Positions 38,303-46,595 of a DNA stretch of 64,000 nucleotides are shown one piece after another; position 1 is the stretch's first letter; every line of letters starts with the position of its first letter. The position numbers and the translations under genes are program-made. The notes beneath the pieces were generated by a model. It was not told where the DNA came from, did no database searches, and saw only the letters and a list, made by a program, of their open reading frames with translations. The DNA lies in the NCBI GenBank assembly GCA_041398605.1, contig JAWKUK010000010.1:245605-309604 (forward strand), given 5' to 3'. The DNA comes from JAWKUK01 sp041398605. Its GTDB lineage: Bacteria > Planctomycetota > UBA1135 > GCA-002686595.

Positions 38303-38582
38303 GAAATTGTGCCCGGGCGTTGTGGATGAGGCCCTGAGTGCGCCGCATCCTACCTTCAGTCTCAGAGAAGAGTCGAATTCCCTAGGTTTCAAGTCGGAGC
38401 GGAGACCCATCTCGTCCCAGACCTTACACCAATCGTCACCGTGGAGTCACGACAGAGACGACCAAGATCGTCCGACGGTGACTCTCCTTGCCGCCGTCTT
38501 CGCTTCCGAATCTGCCACTGACTTCAGGTGGACCGGGCAGGGCCACCGGCCGAGCAAGCGATGAGTGTCCGATAACCGCTAG

Positions 38583-41500
38583 AATGGGGCCGTGCGTCTG
38601 GATGGACGCGTGAAGCGACGCTACGCCACTCCCGGAGAAGTGAACCGCAGCCACCCTTCAATGGGGCCGCGTCCGGATGACGCGGGAAGGGAGCTGTTTC
38701 GCGGAAACGCATCCCACCGCTGTTCCTTCAATGGGGGCTGCGTCCGGATGGACGCGGAAGGCGTAGCGGCAACGCGAGCGACGGCTCCCGATCATTGACC
38801 TTCATCGGGGCCGCGTCCGGATGGACGCGGGAAGGGCTGCTCTTCCGTGCGGAAGACATGCGAGACCTCGACCTTCTCAATGGGGCCGCGTCCGATGGAC
38901 GCGGAAGGCCGGAAAGCGCGGCCTGCTCCCCCTCTCTCAACCCCGCCCTGCTCCCTTTCAATGGGGCCGCGTCCGGACGGACGCGGAAGGCCCCGTTCTC
39001 GCCTGACCGTCTTGCAGCATACTCCCGAGCGGCCTTCACGGGGGCTGCGTCCGGATGGACGCGGAAGGGGCTCCGGCCACGGAGACGCTACGCGGACGGT
39101 AACCCTTTCAATGGGGCGCCGCGTCCGGATGGACGCGGGAAGGTGCGAGCTATGGGTAGGGTGCGGGGCCGGTGCACCTTCACGGGGGCTGCGCCGTCCG
39201 GATGGACGCGGAAGGCACTGCTGTAGTGTGGTGTAGATCGAGCGCCAATCGACCTTTCACGGGGCCGCGTCCGACACCGCGGCGACAACAGACGCCACGA
39301 CCCCGCACGCAAGCGACCTTCGAGGCCGCGTCCGGATGGACGCGGAAGGGTGAAGATATCAGGATCGTCGTGCCCGGTGATGAGGTCACGCCTTCAATGG
39401 GCCGCGTCCGGATGGACGCGGAAGGAACCCGAACCGGAGATCAGGAACAATGGCAAGGACACCTCATTTGGGCCGCGTCCGGATGTGACGCGGAAGGGTC
39501 ACACCGACCCGGAGGAGGCCAGCGCAGCGCTCGCCTTCAATGGGGCCGCGTCCGGATGGACGCGGAAGGGGGGACGCGCAGGGAGGTGGATGATGATGGT
39601 GCTGAGGTCACCTTCACGGGGCCGCGTCCGATGGACGCGTGAAGGCGCTATAACCGTGGCAAAGGCCACAGCCACAGCTCGGCCTTTCACGGGGCTGCGT
39701 CCGACGGACGCGGAAGGGAGGTGGATGAGCCGTGATCCGAATTGCCTACGACCAGCTTCAATGGGGCCGCGTCCGGATGGACGCGGAAGGCAGGAACCCA
39801 GGCGCACCGACTGGGTCCCATTCGTGTCGCTTTCACGGGGGCCGCGTCCGGATGGACGCGGGAAGGTATCGCGCATCGTCACTCACCAGCGCCGCGCCTT
39901 GCTTCAATGGGGCCGCGTCCGGATGGACGCGGAGGTCGGCGCCGCAGGCACGCCTGGAGCAACGAACCTCGACGCTAATGGGGCCGCGTCCGGATGGACG
40001 GGAAGGTGCCCGGACCCGGTATCGCCGGAGCGCGCACACAACGCCGCTTCAATGGGGCCGCGTCCGGATGGACGCGGAAGGTCCACGGCGGCGGGCTGTG
40101 CTAGGACTAGGGCATGCTTCATCGGGGCCGCGTCCGGATGGACGCGGAAGGCTACTCCATGGGCGGCGGTCACACCCTCGGCCCGAGCTTCACGGGGGCC
40201 GCGTCCGATGGACGCGGGCGGTCAAGCGGGCTTGCCTTGGCCGATGGAAAGTGTAGCTTCATGGGGCCGCGTCCGGATGGACGCGGAAGGTTACATTCGG
40301 TCCCGTCACCTTTGCCGGTGCCGCTTCATGGGAGCTGCGTCCGGATGGACGCGGAAGGTTGCTATACCCGGTCCTGTCACCTTTGCCGGTGCCGCCACGA
40401 AGGCGTCCGGATGGACGCGGAAGGGGATATGGCAACGGTGACGGCACTGGAGGGCTAATCGCTTCACGGTCAGTGTCCGGATGGACGTGGAAGGCCTTAG
40501 CGGGATATGAATCGGTCGCCCTTTAACCAGGCTTACGGGGCCGCGTCCGGATGGACGCGTGGTACGCTCAAGCAGCCATCGGGAAGGCCTGCGTGACCGA
40601 ATAGCTCAATGGGCCACGCGTCCGGCGGACGCGGAAGGTTCGTGCGTCGCATCGTTGTCGACTCCGGCTTTGCCGGCTTCACGGGGCTGCGTCCGGATGG
40701 ACGCGGAAGGGGGGGCAACGGCTAACCTCCCGGTTGCATGCCCGATGCTTCAATGGGGCCGCGTCCGGATGGACGCGGAAGGGACCCGAGAACAAGCACG
40801 CGGACGGCTGGCACGTCGTGGCTTGCCGGGGCCGCGTCCGGATGGACGCGGAAGGTAGATGTGGCGACCCGATCGAACGAGTCTCCCATGGCTGATGGGG
40901 CCGCGTCCGGATGGACGCGGAAGGCGGGCGGGAATCCGGCCGCGTGGCGACACCCTATAGCTTCACGGGGCCGCGTCCGGATGGACGCGGAAGGCTACGC
41001 GGACGGACACGGCGACGGAAACGCACGGGACTAGTTGATAATGCGCCCGGATGGACGCGGAAGGGGCGACGTATACCTTGACCCCGTACTCTATCGCGCG
41101 CGCTTCACGGGGGCTGCCGCGTCCGGATGGACGCGGAAGGAACGTCGATTCGCCACGAATCCGATTCGGCAAGCTTAGCTTCAATGGGGCCGCGTCCAGA
41201 TGGACGCGGAAGGGTTCGAACGTCGATCCATTGTGAATTGCCGTCCTGGCTCGCTTCAATGTAGCCGCGTCCGGATGGACGCGGAAGGTCGTCCGATGGC
41301 GCCATGGCCCGAGTAGGGTCCTACATTGCTTCACGGGGCCGCGTCCGGATGACGCGGAAGGATGATATCGACGACGCGAGCGTGACGACGACTGGGACGA
41401 GCTGACGGGGCCGCGTCCGGATGGACGCGAATAGCCTGGTTCGGGCTCGGTCGGACGCTTATAGCAGAAGCGCTTCAATGGGCCGCGTCCGATGGACGCG

Positions 41501-42955
41501 GGGCGCGGCTCCGAGCGGGAGCCCGCCGGGCCTTCGGACCCGGCTTCACGGGGCCGCGTCCGATGGACGCGAAGGCGCCCAACCCCCGCGCGTTGCGAGC
41601 CCGACGAACCCCGCTTCATCGAAGCCGCGTCCGGATGGACGCGGAAGGTCAAGCGGGGGCTTGCGTTGGCCGATCAATTGGTTAGCTTCACCGGGGCCGC
41701 GTCCGGATGGACGCGGAAGGTCGTATAGATGCGCCCGGCGGAGCGGCGCACGGGTGAGGGAGCCAATGGGGGCCGCGTCCGGATGGACGCGGAAGGCGTG
41801 ATCCCCTCCTCTTGGGGCTCGTTATCCGGCATAGCTTCACGGGCTGCGTCCGGATGGACGCGGAAGGGCTGCCCACTAACGAGCGCCGGACCGATAATGA
41901 TCGCTTTCTCGACAGGGCCGCGTCCGGATGGACGCGGAAGGCTGCATATCCGTCTGGAAGCGCAGTGTTTTCTAGGGAGCTTCACGGGCCGCGTCCGGAT
42001 GGACGCGGAAGGTTGGGCGCCCGCCCCTTCTTCGGGGTCAGTCGTGTTGTTGCTTCAATGGGGCCGCGTCCGGATGGACGCGGAAGGCGAAGGACTCGCC
42101 GCACAACATCGCGATCAAGGTCAGGCTTCACGGGGCTGCGTCCGGATGGACGCGAAGGCCAAGACGAACGATCCGCCGCTATTCGTCGATCCGGGCCAGC
42201 TTCACCGGGGCCGCGTCCGGATGGACGCGGAAGGCGAGTGGCTCTGCGAAGAGTGCCACGCGGACTACATGCTTCATCGGGGCTGCGTCCGGATGGACGC
42301 GGAAGGCGCGGATCTCGTCGGCGAGCGTCGAGCAATGGGAGGCGCTTCAATGGGGCCGCGTCCGATGGACGCGGAAGGGCCAACCAGGGAGCGACCCTTC
42401 ATTGGGCGAAGTAATGCTTCATCGGGGCCGCGTCCGGCCGGACGCGGAAGGCCGGCCGATGAACAAGGAGGCGACGCAGACCTGACGTTTATAGCTGCGT
42501 CCGATGCACGTCGCGGAAGGATCAACCACGCGTGTGCCTGTCGGTTAAGATGTTGCTTCAATGGGGCCGCGTCCGATGGACGCGGAAGGCGTGGACCTTC
42601 GATTTACGCGTCTCGCCTGGATTACAGCTTCAATGGGGCCGCGTCCGGATGGACGTGGAAGGCGCGCCTTGCAAGGCCGGTCGAGCAAATCACGCGCGAC
42701 GCAAGCTTCATCGCCGCGTCCGGATGGACGCGGAAGGCTCTGTATCAGTTCAAGGCAGAGGTCATGCTCGACGCGCTTCAATGGGGCCGCGCGTCCGGAT
42801 GGACGCGGAAGGCGAGCGTCACTCGGTAGAGCGGAGCAAGTCCCTTGACGCTTCTTCACGGGCCGCGTCCGGATGGACGCGGAAGGGGGGAACCCTTATG
42901 AAAATGAATGGCGCGACTCGCTTCAACGGGGCCGCGTCCGGATGGACGCGGAAGG
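38583..42955 (-). CRISPR. CRISPR array, about 61 repeats, type I-G
   Basis: Repeat period about 71 bp: repeats of about 36 bp and spacers of about 33-38 bp. The plus-strand repeat is CTTCAATGGGGCCGCG joined to TCCGGATGGACGCGGAAGG, with hairpin arms CCGCGTCC and GGACGCGG around GGAT. On the minus strand the repeat ends CCCCATTGAAGC, like the ATTGAAAC-type ends of processed type I repeats, so the array is read on the minus strand, like all cas genes. The leftmost copy (38583-38617, GTGCGTCTGGATGGACGCGT) is degenerate, as expected at the leader-distal end. Three variants occur at the handle (AATGGGG, ACGGGG, ATCGGGG on the plus strand). Many copies carry single-base indels (GGATGGAC shortened to GATGGAC or GGATGAC), probably sequencing errors. 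Open frames through the array are artefacts. Confidence 0.98.
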
Positions 42956-43174
42956 AGCGCCAAGCGTAACGTTCTACCGGCGCAGTAGTTAGGGCTGCCA
43001 ACGCGAGCGCTGGTCGAATCACTGGACCATCGGCTACCCGCGGGGCCTCGCTCGAAACATAAGTCCGTGTTGCCAAAGGCGTTACGTCTGCGAGCGCTCG
43101 CCGGGGGTGAGGACGCCACCGGAGCGCTCGCGCGCAACGTGCAGCGATATCGGCTCGAGAGGGCTGTACGCACG
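42956..43174 (-). promoter_or_regulatory. Candidate CRISPR leader
   Basis: A 219-bp gap between the last well-preserved repeat and the cas2 stop, at the array end opposite the degenerate repeat. Orientation and position next to the adaptation genes predict that it holds the leader and array promoter on the minus strand. It is GC-rich rather than AT-rich, and I see no clear promoter motif. Confidence 0.6.
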
Positions 43175-43471
43175 TCAGATGATCGTAGGCCCAGAAGAGG
43201 TCGTCGGGGAGGCCTTTCCGAGGATCAAGGTGCGGCGTGCCTCCTGCCCATCCAAGGGACCCAGGTCGATCAACATCACGCGATCCTCCGTTTGCACGAT
43301 CACCTCCTCGAGTTCGAGACGGAGGCGCTCCCGCTCCATCGCATCCAGCTCGCAACGAAACACCGAAAGCTGGAGGCGGTCACCGTGTCCTAACGCGATC
43401 CGGTGGACCTTGCGCCACCGACTTGGGTCCGTGATGTCGTACGACAGAATGTAGGCGTGGCGATTGCTCAT
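43175..43471 (-). CDS. cas2: CRISPR-associated endoribonuclease-fold protein Cas2
   Basis: A 98-residue protein with MSNRHAYILSYDITDPSRWR (the beta1 strand with the conserved YDI Asp), KVHRIALGHGDRLQLSVFRC and an EDRVMLIDLGPLDG segment. Cas2 dimers bridge Cas1 dimers in the spacer-integration complex. The ATG overlaps the stop of the upstream cas4-cas1 gene by four bases (ATGA). The frame is intact, unlike the effector genes on the other side of the array. Confidence 0.95.
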   Translation of the reverse strand: MSNRHAYILSYDITDPSRWRKVHRIALGHGDRLQLSVFRCELDAMERERLRLELEEVIVQTEDRVMLIDLGPLDGQEARRTLILGKASPTTSSGPTII

Positions 43472-45153
43472 CGCGTTGTAAAGCCCTCGTAGCGATCCAG
43501 CTCACCGGTCAGTGCTCGCGCGAAGAGCCGGCTCTGAACTTCGAACAGCCGACGGTAGCTGATCGCGTACCTGAACACTGGATGGGTGACCTCATGAGAC
43601 AGGCGACGTTCCCATGCCTGAAAGAACGAACGACGGCCGTCGGGGGTGAGCGCGCATGCACCACCCCGCATGACAAACGACGTTGGACCGACTTCGCCGT
43701 TGTTCAGAAGTTGAAGCACAACCGAGTCAGCGACGAGCGGCCGGAACTCTTCCATCAAATCCAGCGCGAGCGACGCGCGACCGAAGCGCGGGCGATGGAA
43801 TACGCCGACGAACGGGTCAAGCCCTACGGTGAAGAGGGTGGTCGTCCAGTCCTTAGCCAGGATGGAATACGCAAACGAAAGGAGCGCGTTCACCGGATCC
43901 AATGGCGGTCGCCGATTGCGGCCGCTCTCATGGAACTCAGCCCAGTCCCGGACGTTGGGTCGCAGCATCCCCGCGAACTGACCGAAGTAGGCTCGGGCCG
44001 CCAGCCCCTCGAGGCCCAGCAACTGCCCCGGCGATTCCGCTGAGAGCGCCTTGGTCGAAAGAGCCTTCATCTCCTCGAGCGTCCGCTTCGGCGCGTCTTC
44101 GTGGTTGCGTCGCAGGACTGTGCGCTGGTTCAGGATCTTACGCGCGACGAGCCCACGTGCGACGTTGAGGCTGCGCGACTCGTCGGCGGCGACCTCGAAC
44201 TGCGAAATCCGAAGCCCGGCATTGCGACTGCCGACACTATGAGTCACGCCGTGGAACCAGCCACCCCCCGAGAAGTGACAGATGGGGATGTCGCGCGCCA
44301 TGAGCTCCGAGATGACGCTCGCCGACACGCTGATGTTGCCCATGAGGCACAGCTGGGAGACATCGATCAGGCGAATCTTGGCCGTCTCGCCGTCCGGCGT
44401 CGTCGCGACGAGCGTCTCCCCGCTCTTGCCGATCCTTGTTCCTGGTGTCGACACATACACGGGCAACGCGGGACTGTCTGTTGCTCGGACGGGCCGAGCG
44501 GGCGGCTGCACCAGCTCAGCATCGGTCGACGCGGATTGGTTCGTTTCGTCAGGCAGGCAGATGCCGACAAGAGAACAACGGGCGCACTTCGGACTATCGA
44601 CGAGCGGAGGTGGCGGCGTCCGCAGCGACGCGGCTTCCCGCGCTTGGCGCGCGGCTCGCCGGACGTCATCGACGAGGGAGTCGTCGACGTTGATGGAGAT
44701 TCGCCGCTTCGACGCCGCGTAATACACAACCGCCTGTTCGCAGCGCTTGCCGGCGCACCGTAGCAGCAGCGCTTGCACTCCGACCTGAATCCGGTCCGCC
44801 TCCCAGGGGGTGCCATTCGGTGGGACAGAGCCCTTCTTGTAGTCGACCGGGATCCACGCATCGCCGTCACGTTCAACCATGTCGAGTCGCGCGGTTAGCC
44901 CTTCGTCCTCGCTCGACAGTGTGAGCGACGTGATCTCGGCATCCGGGCGATCTCCCGCGCGCTCGAATGAGCCGCGGGCCTTGTCGACGCGCTTGTGGAC
45001 ACCCTCGCCAACAACGGTGTCGTGACTGGGTGCCCACTCCATGTCGACCCATTCGAGATAGAAGAGCCGCGGGCAGTACGTGTACTCGTTCAACATCCGG
45101 GCCGGCAAGAGCTCCGGAACTTCACGTTGGAATTGCTCGTTCATTGGCCGCAT
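43468..45153 (-). CDS. cas4-cas1: Cas4-Cas1 fusion protein, CRISPR adaptation
   Basis: About 561 residues from ATG 45153 (MRPMNEQFQREVPELLPARM); ATG 45144 and an upstream TTG at 45180 are alternatives. The N-terminal Cas4 part (to about residue 205) has NEYTYCPRLFYLEWVD, GEGVHKRVD, TARLDMVERDGDAWIPVDYK and CARCSLVGIC, giving the RecB-like D...D-Y-K site and four Cys for an Fe-S cluster. The Cas1 part follows with RIGKSGETLVATTPDGE, GNISVSASVISELMARDIPI, SPGQLLGLEGLAARAYFGQF (catalytic Glu), RRPPLDPVNALLSFAYSILA, LDPFVGVFHRPRFGRASLAL (catalytic His) and DLMEEFRPLVAD (catalytic Asp). The fusion is a hallmark of type I-G/I-U loci: Cas4 trims prespacers and selects the PAM, Cas1 integrates them. 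Fully intact. Confidence 0.96.
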   Translation of the reverse strand: MRPMNEQFQREVPELLPARMLNEYTYCPRLFYLEWVDMEWAPSHDTVVGEGVHKRVDKARGSFERAGDRPDAEITSLTLSSEDEGLTARLDMVERDGDAWIPVDYKKGSVPPNGTPWEADRIQVGVQALLLRCAGKRCEQAVVYYAASKRRISINVDDSLVDDVRRAARQAREAASLRTPPPPLVDSPKCARCSLVGICLPDETNQSASTDAELVQPPARPVRATDSPALPVYVSTPGTRIGKSGETLVATTPDGETAKIRLIDVSQLCLMGNISVSASVISELMARDIPICHFSGGGWFHGVTHSVGSRNAGLRISQFEVAADESRSLNVARGLVARKILNQRTVLRRNHEDAPKRTLEEMKALSTKALSAESPGQLLGLEGLAARAYFGQFAGMLRPNVRDWAEFHESGRNRRPPLDPVNALLSFAYSILAKDWTTTLFTVGLDPFVGVFHRPRFGRASLALDLMEEFRPLVADSVVLQLLNNGEVGPTSFVMRGGACALTPDGRRSFFQAWERRLSHEVTHPVFRYAISYRRLFEVQSRLFARALTGELDRYEGFTTR

Positions 45154-45407
45154 TCGATGGTTAGGTGGAGGTGTCTCCAACTCCGATCAATGCTTAAGCC
45201 GGCGAATAGTGCGAGACGCGAAATTGAGAAAGTCCAGTCTAAATCAACTCTGAGACACTTGCGCGCATCGCCAGGTCTACTACGAGGCACGTTCACGTCG
45301 TGCTTCGGGCCAGGTCGAGGTTAGACCGAGGATGGACCATTCGAGACGCGCCCTCAGAGGCCATGGGCGGCTAGATGCCGCGCGGGTGCACGGGTCGATG
45401 GTCAAGT

Positions 45408-45497
45408 TGGCGGAGGCGGAGGGATTCGAACCCCCGGTGGGTTGCCCCACGTCGGTTTTCAAAACCGGTGCGATCAGCCAGGCTCTGCCACGCCTCC
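45408..45497 (-). tRNA. tRNA-Ser(UGA)
   Basis: A 90-nt class II tRNA with acceptor strands GGAGGCG (45497-45491) and CGCCTCC, discriminator G and encoded CCA. The anticodon loop TTTGAAA gives UGA; a long variable arm (GGGGCAACCC) and T-loop GGTTCGAATCC are present. It flanks the CRISPR island on its right; tRNA genes are common integration sites, but no attachment repeat is visible. Confidence 0.96.
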
Positions 45498-45598
45498 GTC
45501 CGAGCGGGCTCGGAACGCCGGGAGGGTAACCAATCGGCACGGCCAAGGGGAGAGCGCGTATCCTCATCCGCCGCCGATCCCACGGCGAAGACCATCCC

Positions 45599-46528
45599 AT
45601 GAAGCTCAACGTGATTCTGCTACGGCCGGCCCTCGGGGCGGCGCTCGTCCTCCTACTCGCCGTCCTTGGCGCCTCCGCGGTCCGCGCCACCGTTGGCGCC
45701 GCTGATTTGGGGCCCTTCGGCCTCCGCGCCTCCGACACCGTCAACGTCACTTGCCCCGTCTCCGGGCAGGCCGTCGACGGCTCCACCGTCGTCGAACACA
45801 ACGGCAAACGCATCGGCGTCTGCTGCGCGCGCTGCCAGGCCGCCGTCGCGGCCTGGACCACCGAGCAGAAGGACGCCTACCTCACGCAGCTCGCCGACGC
45901 CGGCAAGCCCGCCCAAGAGAAGGCGCCCGCCGCTGCCCCCGCCTTCAGCGAGCCCGACCTCCTGACCACCTGCCCGATCGCGGGCGGCCCGCTGGGGGAC
46001 AAGCCCGTCGCCGTGACCCTCGAAGGCCGCACCGTCCGCGTCTGCTGCGGCAAGTGCAAGGCGGCTGCCGAGGCCGATCCCAAGGGCACCCTCGCCAAGG
46101 TCGACGAGCTGATCGCCGCGCAACAGCGCGCGCTCTACCCGCTGGACCACTGCGTCGTCATGCCCGACGAAGCGCTCGTCAACGCGGACGGCGGCGACAT
46201 CGCCAAAGAGGTCGTCATCGGCAACCGGCTCTTCCGCGTCTGCTGCCCCGGCTGCATCCGCAAGATCCAGAAGGACCCCGCGAAGTTCGCCGCACAGCTC
46301 GACGAGGCCGCGCACAAGGCACAGGCCGCGACCTACCCCCTCGACTACTGCGTCGTGAACCCGTCGCACGTCTTCAAGGAAGGCGAAGCGATCACCGAGT
46401 TCATGGTCGCCGGGCGCCTCATCCGCACCTGCTGCGCCAACTGCGAAGCCAAAGTGCGCGCGGAGCCGCTGAAGTACGTCGGCCTGGTCGACGCCGCACG
46501 CGCGGCCGCCGCCACCGCAAAGAAGTGA
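45599..46528 (+). CDS. Exported protein with four YHS/TRASH-like CCxxC repeats
   Basis: A 309-residue protein with a signal peptide (LGAALVLLLAVLGASAV). The mature part has four similar units, each with an early Cys and a later CCxxC: VTCPVSGQAVDG...VCCARC, TTCPIAGGPLGD...VCCGKC, DHCVVMPDEAL...VCCPGC and DYCVVNPSHVF...TCCANC. Such spacing suits binding of soft or heavy metals, as in YHS and TRASH domains. It is probably periplasmic or cell-surface and may sense, store or traffic a metal. The last two units form a closer pair (both xxYPLDxCVV), suggesting internal duplication. There is no operon partner: the next gene is convergent. Confidence 0.75.
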   Translation: MKLNVILLRPALGAALVLLLAVLGASAVRATVGAADLGPFGLRASDTVNVTCPVSGQAVDGSTVVEHNGKRIGVCCARCQAAVAAWTTEQKDAYLTQLADAGKPAQEKAPAAAPAFSEPDLLTTCPIAGGPLGDKPVAVTLEGRTVRVCCGKCKAAAEADPKGTLAKVDELIAAQQRALYPLDHCVVMPDEALVNADGGDIAKEVVIGNRLFRVCCPGCIRKIQKDPAKFAAQLDEAAHKAQAATYPLDYCVVNPSHVFKEGEAITEFMVAGRLIRTCCANCEAKVRAEPLKYVGLVDAARAAAATAKK

Positions 46529-46563
46529 CCGCGTAGAAGTGACCGCGAAGATGTGACCGTTCA

Positions 46564-46583
46564 CCCGCGCCGTGAGGCGCGGG
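46564..46583. terminator. Hairpin terminator between convergent genes
   Basis: An 8-bp stem CCCGCGCC/GGCGCGGG with loop GTGA, 35 bp after the upstream stop and 12 bp before the convergent gene's stop. Just before it the sequence AGAAGTGACCGCG is tandemly repeated. Confidence 0.6.
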
Positions 46584-46595
46584 GCCAGCGAGCCA

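Noticed and set aside
38795..42829. Many open frames inside the CRISPR array encoding repeated peptides such as GPRPDGRGR and GAASGWTRKA
   Set aside because: They are translations of the 36-bp repeat in different frames and track its period exactly; no start signals or domains.
45181..45407. Possible attachment-site repeats between cas4-cas1 and tRNA-Ser(UGA)
   Set aside because: I could not find a copy of the tRNA 3' end on the other side of the island near 30.6-31 kb.
46529..46563. Tandem AGAAGTGACCGCG copies as a regulatory element
   Set aside because: Only two full copies and one partial, located after a stop codon and before a terminator; most likely a local duplication.
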